This document shows, one piece after another, positions 44,023 to 55,356 of a DNA stretch of 64,000 nt. The stretch covers positions 19,750,501 through 19,814,500 of the forward strand of contig CM076943.1 of assembly GCA_039566865.1 (NCBI GenBank), given 5' to 3'. The translations under genes and the position numbers were made by a program. The stretch is from Aurelia coerulea. Lineage: Eukaryota > Cnidaria > Scyphozoa > Semaeostomeae > Ulmaridae. How positions within the stretch are numbered: position 1 is the first letter of the stretch; every line of letters starts with the position of its first letter. The notes below the pieces were generated by a model. That model saw only the letters and a program-made list of their open reading frames with translations. It made no database searches and was not told the origin of the DNA.

Positions 44023-44544
44023 ATAAAAAGAAGCATAGAACTGATTCGAACTGATGCAACAAACTTAGTTGCTTTCTAGAAACCTGCTTATAAGGTTGGC
44101 CTCAGGCTGGTTCCCAGTCATCGATGCTGCGTAGTATAACATTGATGCCTTGCAAAAGCGCTGAAAAATTAGCTCGGGGTGGGCGTTGCCTAGCAACAGT
44201 AGCCAAGGCTTGATTGTGAGTTACGATGAATTTTGAAGAAATCTGATAAAGCTGTGAGGAACTTTCTTGAAAATGTGACTGGACAGCAATTCAAAAAGTC
44301 AGCATCAGGCAGACAGTGGTCTAAGGATATAATGAATATAATAGTATAATAGAAATAATAATAGGAGAAATATTTATACAGGGTAAAACCTTGTCAATAC
44401 TACAAGTACTGTTATCAATAAGGGCCCTGTTTGAAAATTGAAGAAAAGTAGAACCATCAATATACAATGTAAAAAGCCTAAAGTGGTAAAACGTTGAGAA
44501 TTTTCAGTATAAACAGCGAGCATTTGATTTACAAGTCAAATGCT

Positions 44545-44900
44545 CCCTGCAGAAACGTAGGAACAGGGGGAATTGGGGGCACGTGCCCCTCCTAAGATTT
44601 TACAACAAACCAAAAAGTGCCCTATTTGTTTCAGAATGTGCCCCTTTTCAAGATCGATGGGGACAGAATATCGCTAAGTTTTGTTATCATCTACTTTGTG
44701 GTTTGTTATTTTTACTTCACCTTTTGTTTTATTGTGAAGGAAATCGGATGTCTTTCAGGATTCGTACTATTATTCTCTATATTTCAAATCCTTACCATTT
44801 AAATCACACGTATATTAAAGTGCCCTTCTTATGAAAAAAGTGCCCTTGAAGTGCCGTGCCCCTCAAAGTTTAAGCATATGCTTCCTACAGCTCTGGCTCC
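44545..44900. mobile_element. Small element with GTAGGAACAGGGGG and GTGCCCC hairpins
   Basis: ACGTAGGAACAGGGGG and GGGGGCACGTGCCCC sit at the left; GTGCCGTGCCCC and GCTTCCTACAGCTCTG at the right. The pattern of a CGTAGGA edge next to a G/C hairpin recalls the 8550-8720 element. Boundaries are approximate. Confidence 0.45.
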
Positions 44901-45037
44901 CTGAAACGCTTTTGGTGTAGAATTTAGTTTTAAATGGTCGAACTGATATGAACGGAGAAATGTTGCTTTAAAAATTGAGCTGCAAGGATGAAATCAACCC
45001 AGTCAGGGAGCAGAAACGAGATATAAAGATACAGTAC

Positions 45038-45525
45038 CGGGTGTCCCAGAAAAATGTATACGGATTTTGTTGACTCCAGCGATGTGAATTTAGCTTCAAT
45101 CAATGTCTACTCACTCTAAAAACGTTCCTCGATAGTTAACTTGAACATTTGTACCTCGTTTGTTGGTGTTTGTGCTTTGAGGGCAGACCTGTTAATCTTG
45201 AAAGCTCAAATTTGCCTCTTCCTGCAAACCAGAGCTTTAGCCTTTTGGCCTAAGCAAATTGTTAAGGCACAGCATATAAATGAACGATAGCCTTGATGAA
45301 AATTGAGTAATATTAGATCTTGAGTTATTTTGTTGTCGAGAAGTCACCCTCTAGTCACCCACTGGGCAGTTTCTTGATTTCTCATCAATTTTAGTTCTTT
45401 ATTTCGATGTGCTACAGGAATTTGCTTAGGCCCATAGGCCAAAGCTCTGGTTTGCAGGGGGAGACAAATTTGAGCTTTCAAGATTGATATTTCTTCTCTC
45501 AAAGCACCAATACCAACAAACGAGG
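45038..45525. mobile_element. GGGTGTCCC MITE, AATGTATACGGA subfamily, right end lost
   Basis: It starts TA then CCGGGTGTCCCAGAAAAATG and follows 39275-39865 through CCAACAAACGAGG, where similarity stops abruptly. The missing right-terminal piece is similar to the isolated fragment at 63941-63985. Confidence 0.8.
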
Positions 45526-45849
45526 CTTAACCAGGCTTAAAGAATACAATTTAGAGCTCTGCTGTCTGTCTGCTCAGCGTATGAATATAACTGGTCAAGT
45601 TGAAATCCGGGAGTCATACAAACAAACCTTTAATCTTCTTGGAAGCAAATTTTGCAGAGAGGAATTTCTTTGGCCTTGTTTTGTTTGTGTTGCTGTATTT
45701 TACTTCCTATAGGCATATTATTTCTCATTTATTTGCTAGAATTTAGCAGCCTTCATGGTGAATCGGGTTTAATGTTTCACAATCTTTTCGGCCTTCATTT
45801 AATTTTAGATAGCATTATGCTCAAATTTTATCTTTCACGAGTCCGTCTA

Positions 45850-45903
45850 GACAGGTCATTATTTGGCGCACTAAAGGACAGGTTATTATTTGGCGCACTA
45901 AAG
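45850..45903. repeat. 27-bp tandem duplication
   Basis: GACAGGTCATTATTTGGCGC plus CACTAAAG-type sequence is present twice head to tail with one difference. Both lie inside a 108-codon open frame (45652-45978) that otherwise has no recognisable features. Confidence 0.85.
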
Positions 45904-46439
45904 AACTATTTCACACCGGCTATCCCTCACATGAAATTTGAAACTACCCACCTGCATCAACTTCCAAACTTCGAGTAATGTTTGGTTTGTCCTATCTTTC
46001 AAGAAACATTTTCAACACAAAACTTGTGGGATCCTGCTCAGATGAATTCTCTTAAACAAATCTATTTGTATCACTACTATTCTGAGGCCTTCACCAATTG
46101 ACTTTGATTACTACGCCAAAACTCTTTCCAATTCCATAAGTGAATAATGGTGCATCTTCTAACTTTGTTATTCATCATCGATAATGTAATATCGAAATAA
46201 TGTCTCGATTCATTTACTGATATATTCATTACTTGTACTGAGTGACCTAAAGAGAACTTCATTAATCATTAGCTATTTCGCGCCTTGTTTTTTTAAACAA
46301 AACATGATCAACAAAAAGTGTGCATCAGCACTTTGTTTGTTGGCCTGGATATCTCTTGAGATGCTACTTGGTCAGTTAGACAAAGCTGCTGTCCTAACAG
46401 CAGATTCCGAAGAATATTAGACTTGCCTCAAGTCTATCC

Positions 46440-46595
46440 CTTAAGTCCGTCCGATCCGTTTCCCACATTTCCCGGATCCACCATTCCAACATTCCGTAAT
46501 GGAACAAAGGGTCACCCACAGCTCTCTCCCCTTTGTGCCTCGACAGAATGCTGGAATGGGGGATCCAGGAACTACCGAAAAGGGAACTGTAAGGA
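46440..46595. repeat. Foldback of about 155 bp
   Basis: GATCCACCATTCCAACATTC at the left pairs with GAATGCTGGAATGGGGGATC at the right. Outer parts pair weakly. It is probably a small MITE. Confidence 0.5.
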
Positions 46596-47087
46596 CGATT
46601 GAAGAAATTGACTTGGGGCATGTCTAGAAGATTGTTGATTCTTTCCCTGCTCATTCAAAGATCTATCACGACCTCTTCCCAGTTCATATTTTGCAAAAAA
46701 TGTTGTAGAATCACCAGGTCGAATTCAAATCCATCTTTGCTTTCAAAATTAGAAAAGACAGACTGGAGAAAAGACGAGGATTATTTCACTCCACAAGAGA
46801 GGTGTAGGATTTTAAATTTTCTTTATATCCGATTTTTCAGAGAGTTGTCTTAGCTTAAAATAACCAAGCATCATCTTATAAGATATCCAAGTCTTCTTTC
46901 ACTTATGTAAACTGTGTTACAAAGCATATGTCGATAACTTTTGATTTCAGGACACTTGGCATGATCTAACAGTGAAGTTGTTTCTGTTAAATTGGAAATT
47001 TCAAATTATTTGTTGTTGAAAATTTTCCTTATCGCGGCGAAAATAATGTTTTCATTGCGTAAAATGCATTTGCCTTATTGTTCATAT

Positions 47088-47430
47088 GGAGGCGAGCCAG
47101 CCCGCTAAGTGAGCTGATTTCGCATTCTGTTCATATGGCAAATCCATCCCGCCTACCGGGATGGAATTGGTCACGTGCCATCGTTGGTGGTATTGTTTTA
47201 TATGCCCACGCGTGTGTAGTAGAGGCATTTTCGTCTCGGCAGGCGGGCTGGAGTGTTCATATTGCAAAATTTTGATCTCGCCAAGCGGGATATCGGCAGT
47301 ACTTGAGTGAGATCTCGCCTGCTCATATGAACAGACAACGAACTTTGAATGGGAAACAGGGATAAGGTGGGATCTCGGCAAAAACCTCCAGCCCGGTAGG
47401 CGGGCTGGCTCGCCTCCATATGAACAGGTC
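47088..47430. mobile_element. MITE with TTCATATGGAGGCGAGCC termini
   Basis: TTCATATGGAGGCGAGCCAG and CCCGC at the left, with GCGGGCTGGCTCGCCTCCAT and ATGAA at the right. Internal GGCGGGCTGGA and CCGGTAGGCGGG words repeat the theme. A diverged relative with GACCTGTTAATATGAGGTGG is at 62023-62525. Confidence 0.75.
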
Positions 47431-47554
47431 CTTAGTCCCCTCCTAATAATCAACACCACCGTTCGATTTTAGCCAAAAGGTCATGTCAATTTCCAAATGA
47501 TATCAAAGTTATCATGTGGTTTTCCTGCTGTTTAGGAATGACGTACATGTATTT

Positions 47555-47875
47555 TTTATAAGAAACTAAGGCCCGGGGCTGGTAGGCAGTTTCTTAAATT
47601 TTTGGGTCATTTTGCTACCAAAAGTTTCTTACATGCTTCTTATACTTCTAATGCCAGAAATGTAGATTTGACTAAGCTTTGTCAAGAGTGCTCCCAAATT
47701 ACTTAGTAGGATCTCAAAACAAGTGAATAACATTATTCGCGCTCAAAATGATGTCCAAACCGTTGCTATAACAGTACAGTGTCAAAACATTTTGAGTGAG
47801 CTTTTTAAATTCAGGTAGGGTTGTTTCTTAACTCTCGACGAGCATACTGTTTCTTATAATCTGTTTCTTAGCTCC
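47555..47875. mobile_element. MITE rich in AGTTTCTTA words, second copy
   Basis: TTATAAGAAACTAAGG at the left and CTGTTTCTTATAATCTGTTT at the right match the ends of 14040-14440, with AGTTTCTTA words inside. The interiors have diverged considerably. Confidence 0.6.
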
Positions 47876-48277
47876 GGTCGAACGATCCAATATTTCACCG
47901 AAGAACATCATGTTGGTTGAAATGTTGGATCGTTTGACCACTGATGTTGGGACGTCAATGTTGAGTTGAATGTTGGATGAAATGTTGGTTGAGATCGTTG
48001 AGATTTTGGGTGAGATGTTGGGTCGTTTGACTGGAGCCTAATAAAAATACGTGTAGTTCAAGTAAAAGTGATACCATCTCTTTGAGGCCTTTGTGGGTTG
48101 TTTGGATTGCTCGTCTCGAACAATATCTCGCATGTTGCGTAAAGCAACGCACGAAGACAGTGATGTCTCTCTACATTATGAAAAACCGTTACGTTGTCGT
48201 TGCTCCTCCTTTCGCAAGTTTTTGGTTTCCTCGTTAGTGACGTAGTGTCTCTTTTTGGTTGAATTGAAATAATTGAT

Positions 48278-48490
48278 ACCGTAAAAGCTCTATTAAGCCC
48301 CCCTCTCCATTAAGCATTTATATCAAATTTCAGAGGTTACCGAAGATCCTCCATTTATTGAGCTAAATGAGTTTGCATGTTAATTTTGATGTGTTTTGAG
48401 ATAAAACTTTGTCGAATTCATGTATTTAACTCGTAAAATTGTATGTTTAATCCGCAAAAGTTGTCATTGAGACAAATGGGATGGGACAAT
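48278..48490. repeat. ACCGTAAAAGCTCTATTAAG repeat, copy 2 of 2
   Basis: The opening words and the reverse match of GTATTTAACTCGTAAAATTG and TTTAATCCGCAAAA to 18585-18680 link it to copy 1. This copy is shorter and lacks the right end. Confidence 0.55.
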
Positions 48491-48884
48491 TTGCAGCTGT
48501 AGTGTTTGTAGCTAACGACCTAAATATGTATATCAATCATTACCAGTAGTTTATTTAGACATTCGATTTAGATTAGTTTCTATTTAGAAGCTAGAATGAA
48601 ATTGAATTAAAATAGGATGACAAACAAACCAAAATACAGTTAGGTGTCGCATTTAAACGTGACTGGAAGTTTAACAGTTTAGAAATGTTTATTCATGAAA
48701 ATGAATAAAACTTTTGTTATGATAAGATACTGTACCGTAAACACCCGCGTACAACAACCTAAAATATTGGAAGTTAGCCTGTATTCTAATACAATGAATG
48801 CAATGGATCTGTCGATGGTTTCCATGACTACGCCTCAGCCTCGTTTCTGAGGGTGCAGGTAAATTTGTCCCTGGCCGTCTCAAT

Positions 48885-49045
48885 TTTTTATATGAAAGTC
48901 CATAAGTCCCAGTTCGAGCAAAAATTTAATTCAATTATAAAAATGTAGAAAAGTGTGTAAAAATTTTTGTTGTTGTTGTTGTCGTTGTTGGTGTTGTTGT
49001 TGTCGTTGTTGTTGTTACGATAACTGGAACTATGTCATGAGTCTA
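48885..49045. repeat. Partial copy of the GTT/CAA-containing insertion element
   Basis: GAAAGTCCATAAGTCCCAGT, a GTT-rich run with GTC interruptions and CATGAGTCTA match 19341-19450 in reverse orientation. The GTT tract (about 48966-49017) is expanded relative to the other copy. Confidence 0.7.
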
Positions 49046-49343
49046 CGTTCATATAATCAGGCTGAATATTTGTTAGAACTGATCAGTGGATAACTCTTAG
49101 CAGTCTTGTTAAATTTGCATCCATAAAAATTTTCGCTTCAGATCACCGTTTAGGAAACGGAATTTTTGTTTTAAGGTTTTATAACACAGTTGTATCCTAT
49201 AAGCTTGAATGGCTATAAAGATTTTAAAATGAATTTTAGCTTGCGTAAACTTTTATTGTTGCTTCTTATTGATTTTGTAATGATGACAGATGGTTTATTG
49301 TTTACTTTATTTACTTGATTTTATTTATCTACTTTGTTTGTTC
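49046..49343. other. No feature recognised
   Basis: AT-rich sequence without a supported gene, inverted repeat or tandem repeat. Confidence 0.4.
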
Positions 49344-49945
49344 TTAACCCTATTTTGGTTGGGGGGGGGCAAATTTGCCCCCCCCAGTAGACTTTTTGTT
49401 ATAACGCTGTCAGGATAACAATAATGGCCCGGAAACTTTCTGACTTTTTGCTAATACTTATTGTGCAATGACTCAAGAAGTTTCATGAAAATATTTTGAC
49501 AAATGAGGGGGAGGGAGACAATTTACTGGAACTGACTCCGTCAAAATCGCCAATTATCAAATTTTAATTTTCGCGAAAAAAGTAGTAAAATTGCAAAATT
49601 TTGCAAAAATATTTTGCAGAGTAGTGCTATTTGATGTATTCTATCATAATTTTCATGTTTGGATGGAAATTGTGCTTCAAATTATATTTTATCGCATTTT
49701 TCCTGATTTTGACCGATTTTGCCACTTTTCTTGACCACACAAAGAAAAATGCTGATGCAAGCAATAATGACGGCTAATTTTAGGTTAATTTTTATATTTT
49801 CATAAAGTACATGCCTGGGGCTATTAGTACACCAAGTTTGATTGCTCTATCTATTTCCAGACAAGAGTTAGGTCGGGGGGGGGCTTTTTTGCCCCCCCCC
49901 AACCAAAATAGGACGTGTCGGATAGCCCAACCACTATAGGGTTAA
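49344..49945. mobile_element. TTAACCCTAT element with G/C-tract hairpins at both ends
   Basis: The left end is TTAACCCTATTTTGG then a hairpin of nine G, CAAATTTG and C-run. The right end is a G-run, CTTTTTTG, ten C, then CCAAAATAGG and ATAGGGTTAA. TTAA borders both ends, as in piggyBac-type insertions. The 602-bp interior carries no transposase. A related element is at 56708-57466. Confidence 0.75.
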
Positions 49946-50351
49946 AGGTTTTAGACCCAAGAGCTTCAATGACCTTCAAATGAATATTATTTCATATGTA
50001 GTAGTCCTTGCACGTAGTATCCTTATAGTGGACGAGAAAAAAGTCAAAATGACACCGACATGTTAAAGTTTTTGTGGTCTATGAAGTGCTTCAACAGTGG
50101 GCCGTTCAGAAAATCAATGTTTCAAAATTATTTTTTAATCATTTCTTAGTAGACTTGGAAAAATATTTTTATCATAGAACTTAATATAGCCAATTTACCA
50201 ACCGTACCCCATAACAGAGACATGTATCCCTTTTCTGAAATTTTATTTTCACACATCAACTTTAAATCCAGCTCCAAAGCATTGGTTTTAAGAGCTGTGG
50301 AATCCAACTAAACGCAAATTGAATAAGATGTCATGGAAAGTGGCAACTACA

Positions 50352-50862
50352 AGCATAGGGCTCAAATCTTTAAAAAGGTCGGTGTAAAATTCTATTACGG
50401 TTTCACTCGAATTAAATGGCTTGGAAGGAACTTAGCGTTTTTTACTGTAAATCTGCAGTGGCAATTTGTTGATATCTTGATTAGTTCAGAATGGCGGCAT
50501 TTATTAAATTTGAGGCTATGACGTCATCAATTTCTAAATCCTAAACCAGAAAAGATACTGATTTCTGCGTTTCACCATATTGTAGGCCTTCATAAACTAT
50601 GGTTTTCTTGGAAGTTATATGAGTTTTCCTCCTCTGGTTTAGGATTTACGATGATTTAAACGTTTTCAAAACTGTCCATCAATTTTTTCAAAAATCATTA
50701 AATTGCCACCATTTTGAAAACAAATCAAGATATCAACAAATTTCCACGGCAGATTTACAGCTAAGTACTATTAATTCTTTTCAAGCCGTTCAATTAAAAG
50801 AAAAATGGAATAGAATTTTACACCCACCTTTTCGAAGATTTTAAAGATTTGAGCCCTATGCT
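50352..50862. mobile_element. AGCATAGG foldback element with 9-bp target duplication
   Basis: GCAACTACA is duplicated exactly at 50343-50351 and 50863-50871. The termini are AGCATAGGGCTCAAATCTTT and its inverse. The arms pair across CAATTTGTTGATATCTTGAT and through CATAAACTATGGTTTTCTTGG near the centre. Nine-base duplication and long inverted arms suggest a Mutator-like non-autonomous element. Confidence 0.9.
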
Positions 50863-51040
50863 GCAACTACATGCAGTCTAGCTTGTTAGTGACCCGGTAG
50901 ACGAGTGAAAAGACATGATCGTCGTGACCCAACTTGCTAGCTCTTTTTTGGGTATAATTTCCCACATTAGCAATGATTAAACCTTTAACTTTGAACTATG
51001 ACTGGCTTTGGCAGTAATTCCTCCACCTCATCATGGTTAA

Positions 51041-51993
51041 CAATACTGTGTGATTCTTTTTCATGACTGGAACTGTCTCTCTGTGGCTTGTTTGATTTAC
51101 ATACAGCGTGTCCCAGAAAAATTGTTCGACGTTTGATTAAATGTTGAAAAATAACGATAAAATGTACCGGCTCCTGGTTAGATAACCATGTTCCTAAGAT
51201 TTTAAATTAATTTTAGACGCCAGAATCTTGCGAATCCGCTAAGAATTCACTGAGTTACAAGCTTTTGAAGTTCAAATTTATGAGAAAGCTGAAACCAGAC
51301 GCCCCTAACTGATTTGTTTTTCTAAAAGACTTCCTAAAATCGACGTAAAAGAAACTGTCCGATGTTTCACCTCTCGTCGATATCATAGCAAACCAAATAG
51401 GACTTCCAACGTTATTTAATTCTTGTAACCGTTGCCAAAATTGACTTAAAAATGCAAGTATCTAAAAACATGGAATGAAAACTTAATCAATGAGAGACGG
51501 GGCAATTTTCAAATTGTGCTGAACAGGATTCCTCCAACCATCCATAACCATGATTCAATGTCAAAGAAAGCTAGTTTATCGAAAGTGCTTTTGAAATTCC
51601 ATTTGATTTTCTTTGAACAAACAAGATTCTACTTTTACAAAATATGCAATTTAGGGGCGTCTGGCTTCAGCTTTCGCACAAACTTGATCTTCGAAAGTTC
51701 GTAACTCCGCGAATATTTAGCCGATTTGCTAGCTTCTGGTGTCTAAAATTAATTTAAAATCTCAGCAATATGGTTATTTTAACATGGAACCCCTTCAGTA
51801 TTTCATTATTGTTTAATATTTAATCAAACGTCGAGCAATTTTTTTGGGACACCCTGTACTTTAAGGGAAGAAACTTTCGTGCGTTGGAAAAAACTGAGGT
51901 GATTCTGTGTGATTCTGTGTGATTCTGTGTCAATACTGTGTGATTCTTTTTCATGACTGTAACTGTCTCTCCGTGGCTTGTTTGATTTACATA
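51041..51993. repeat. 135-bp tandem duplication split by a MITE
   Basis: CAATACTGTGTGATTCTTTT through TTTGATTTACATA is present at 51041-51103 and 51931-51993. CTTTAAGGGAAGAAACTTTC follows the second copy directly at 51994, and follows the first only after the MITE at 51104-51856. The second copy therefore preserves the empty TA target. GATTCTGTGT is repeated three times at about 51900-51930. Confidence 0.85.
51104..51856. mobile_element. GGGTGTCCC MITE, subfamily with TTGTTCGACGTTTGATT ends
   Basis: CAGCGTGTCCCAGAAAAATT and AATTTTTTTGGGACACCCTG lie between TA duplications. The arms continue with CGACGTTTGATTAAA and pair over much of the 753 bp. The interior is unrelated to the other two subfamilies. 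Confidence 0.9.
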
Positions 51994-52904
51994 CTTTAAG
52001 GGAAGAAACTTTCGCGAGTTGGAAAAAACTGAGGTGGAAAAAACGCAAAATATTTGTCAAGTAACTTTCGTGGATCAGCCAAAATGGGAAATTTAGCTGT
52101 GAACAAACTTTCGCGAATTAGGTTTCTTATGAAATTTTGTAAATGTCTCAAATGTTTCCTTGACTATTCAATGACTCTTCTTCGTTATAACAAACTGAAA
52201 CTGAAACTGAAACTGAAACTTTTCATTCACAGCAATAAACTTAGTACATTGTGTTAGATAAAAGAACCGCTAATTAAGATACATATAAAAAATTACATAC
52301 AATGGATATACAGTTCAATAAAATTTGCTGCCGGACATATGGAAAGAACTCACAAGGAGCTATCTAGCCCATATGCCCGATTTGGCGTGTGTAGAAAGCG
52401 TACATTTTTTCTTTTGTAAACGAAAAGAAGGTTTAGAAACTGTAACAATACGAATAAGAATAAGAAAATATTAGTAGGTTAGTATTGTTAGTAGTGTTCA
52501 ACATGAAAAATACGGTAGTGCGGTGCATGATGATGTCCAGAAAGATTCGAATAGAATATCAATAAGACTTTATCATGCTTTAAACTGTTGAACGTGTTAG
52601 TAATTAAATGAATTAAAGATAATAAACTTGCATTTGATGAGTTAAGGCAGTTACATCTTACGGAGCTCTGAGAAACACGTCCGCACGCCAGCCTGTGAGG
52701 AGAAGACTTTAACAACATCATATTGAATTTCCTTACATTTTATTAAGACATACAACAAAATGCAAGAGATTTTAGCAAAATTTAAGAAATGTTAAGAAAT
52801 TGTAAAAGTTTTAAGAAGTTTTAAAATGTTAAGAAATTTCGCGGAATAAACTATCACGAATTTCGGCTCCAAACGCCAAAAACGCGAAAATTTCTTCCCT
52901 TAAA
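51994..52904. mobile_element. Foldback element with CTTTAAGGGAAGAAACTTTCG ends
   Basis: CTTTAAGGGAAGAAACTTTC at the left is answered by AAAATTTCTTCCCTTAAAG at the right. AACTTTCGTGGATC and AACTTTCGCGAATTAGG repeat inside. A LINE 3' end (52192-52420) interrupts it. Confidence 0.6.
52192..52420 (-). mobile_element. LINE 3' UTR with (TTTCAG)n tail
   Basis: On the minus strand, GGGCATATGGGCTAGATAGC, CTCCTTGTGAGTTCTTTCC and a long AT-rich part lead to TTTCAG repeats (plus-strand AAACTG units at 52192-52221). This layout matches CR1/L2-type LINE 3' ends with microsatellite tails. No coding sequence is attached. Confidence 0.55.
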
Positions 52905-53165
52905 GGGGCTCCATCGCCAAACTGTAAACAAATCTGTAAACACCGCACTGTTTTCTGCTGTTTGTGCTCGTTAGAAATCCAGTTATATCCAAGCAATCAT
53001 ACAGAAGATATGCATGTTTGATTTTTTCTTCTGTAAAGTCCAAAGATTGATCTTCAAAATGATACTTTCATTTCGAAAAAAACAGATACAAATCTGTGTG
53101 ATATTGCCCATCAAAAAACTTCAAAAATCACCATTTCGACCGAAATTTGGAGACGGAGCCCCTTC
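52900..53165. mobile_element. TTAA-type MITE (AGGGGCTCCATCGCC termini)
   Basis: TTAA and AGGGGCTCCATCG at the left are mirrored by GACGGAGCCCCTT at the right. The right TTAA is eroded. It abuts the previous foldback, sharing the TTAA. Confidence 0.6.
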
Positions 53166-53224
53166 CAAGTACAGTTGATATATGTACAGCTAATCCATTA
53201 ACGGCCAGGTCATTAGCAATTTTT

Positions 53225-53450
53225 GAAAATGTAGCACACAACTAAATTCAATTGAAAACCAATTATTTTTAGGATGAAGTGCAAAACCTTCATATTAAAT
53301 CTAGATCCAAAGATAAACTGTTCTTTGCACTTATGTGTTAGTTTGGAAGGTTTAACGTCATATTGGTGAATGGCTATATCACTATCAATATAATCAAATG
53401 TTCTTTATCAAGAGACAGTGGTTGTCAAAAACAGACATTGATCCTTTTTC
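53225..53450. repeat. Dispersed repeat shared with 58950-59190
   Basis: CAATTGAAAACCAATTATTT, AAACCTTCATATTAAATCTA and GTCATATTGGTGAATGGCTA all recur in reverse complement in the second copy. About 225 bp are shared. The class is unknown; both copies lack open frames of note. Confidence 0.75.
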
Positions 53451-54831
53451 AGTTTATAACAGAAGCTAAGCCTTACAGGATATCCCAAAGAAATTGTGCC
53501 CCATTTTCGTGGTTGTTGCAGAGGAACTGTTTGTTCTATTGTCCTGTTCTTGGTACAGCTGCAGATTTGGATCCAGGAAATATCCTGACTACTGCCAAGG
53601 TGAGGTTACTCGAAATACTAGGGTGTGGCATTTTGAAAATAGGCGTGGACCTTAATAACTAGATACAAGGATCTGACAATCTGACTACTGCTTCGGCAGT
53701 AAATGCAGTAGTCTCCATCCGCCCCTTAGCTGCATACGATACACTCTTTTCTTTTTATAAGAATAATGTTTATAAGAATATTCAGGCTCAGAATCATCCA
53801 ATTTTTAAGAATATAATAAGAATATTGCCAGCCTCAGCTGGCATATTTGTGTCTCATTTTTCAGCAGTTGCTTGTTTTGTGATGTTCATAACAGAGAATC
53901 GCATGACTGGCATAAATACTTCAAGAATATATTCAGTCTCAAAACGAAACTTTTCTAAGAGTTCTTTTCTAACTTTTCTTTTATATAAAAAAAGAGTGTA
54001 GGCTACAACTGAGAGCTTGTGACCTTATTTAATGCAGGGCAAAAGTGCCATCCAAAGCCGTTTACTTGAAATTTCTACGAAAATATCTGGATACCATTCA
54101 ACGGGAAAATCAAGGTTATAGATTGTGTTTGAGGTAGCCAAACTCTGTATATATTCATCAAAGTAAAAAAATCCGTATGAATGAACATTAACGTAAAAAC
54201 CAATAACTCATAAGCAGAGTGAATGAATGCTGTTAATTATAATTCATTTCAATGATATATATTTTGGGAGAATCTTATTTCAGAATAGAAAGGTTATGAA
54301 CCTAGCTGCTGAATAAGGAAATGAAAAATATAATCCGTATTTTCTAGTTTAATTTTGAGGCTGGAAAAACCATCTTGAAGACCGTTAATACAGTCGATCG
54401 CTAAGGAAAAGTTAATTGAAACTCAATGCAATTTTATAAAGAAACCACTATGGTATGTGAATGAAAAAAGACTAATAATTGTACATTTCACGTTAAGTCA
54501 TGAGGCTGGAAAAATGTGACCGTTATTAGGACTCTTTGAGGAATATTTAATTGAAACTTTAAGTAATTCAAAGTAATTTTATTAAGAAATCGACAAGGTA
54601 TTGATATCAAAATATACTTGTCCTATTTGTTAATGAAAAGATCTCCATCAAGTCTTCAGTTTAGTGATGAGATTTGGTTAGTGTCATGGAAAAACAACGT
54701 TTTAGCTGTACAGTTTAGTTGATAGAGGCGATTTAGGATTTATGTTACGTAACTGTGACTTTATGGAACAGTCAGTTTATGCGTGTTTTGGGGATTTAAT
54801 TAAAGGCGATAGCAAGTTGCAATTAAAGTGA
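53451..54831. other. No gene recognised
   Basis: AT-rich sequence with TTTATAAGAATA words around 53755-53830 and no supported exon, LINE or inverted repeat. The 99-codon frame at 53363-53662 starts inside the dispersed repeat and shows no familiar motif. Confidence 0.4.
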
Positions 54832-55016
54832 TATTGTTGGGGAGACGAGATACGCTTCGCCCGATGAAACGCATGCTTCCCCCGTGCAGTAGGTTAAAGC
54901 TCATGCGCAGTAGCGTTTTGGGGTTGAAGCTCTGATGAGCGCATGCGCTTTAACCCACTGCACAGGGGGACACATATGTTTCCTCGGACAAAGCGATCTC
55001 GTCTCCCCAACAAGAT
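54832..55016. mobile_element. 185-bp palindromic MITE (TTGTTGGGGAGACGAGAT)
   Basis: TTGTTGGGGAGACGAGATAC at the left pairs with GATCTCGTCTCCCCAACAAG at the right. Arms pass through CAGTAGGTTAAAGC and GCATGCGCTTTAACCCACTG. It has high local GC for this window. Confidence 0.75.
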
Positions 55017-55190
55017 AGCGAAGAGCGAGACTAGACTTATAAACCAAAGATAACGATATAATAGACTAGACTGATAACAATTCGTCGTACCTTTCCCTTG
55101 TTTTTTATATTTTTGATCTGCAATTCAATTCAATGAATAAATAGGTTAAGCCATCCAGTTCAATAGATAGGTAAATAATAAAGTTTTCGT

Positions 55191-55356
55191 AATAGACCAT
55201 TTTGACATTTAGAAAAGGGCCTGGGGAGAGCAACATTTTTCTGGTAAATGGCTGCCACAGTTCAATTTATCGTTGGTGAAAAGCCCTGTGGCAGCCATTT
55301 TCCAGAAAAATATTGCTCTCCCCAGGTCCTTTTTCTAAATGTCAAAATGGTCTATT
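55191..55356. mobile_element. 166-bp near-perfect palindromic MITE
   Basis: AATAGACCATTTTGACATTT, AGGGCCTGGGGAGAGCAA and AATGGCTGCCACAG run in from the left and their inverses run out to the right, with about 25 bp of spacer. The low mismatch count suggests a young insertion. Confidence 0.85.
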
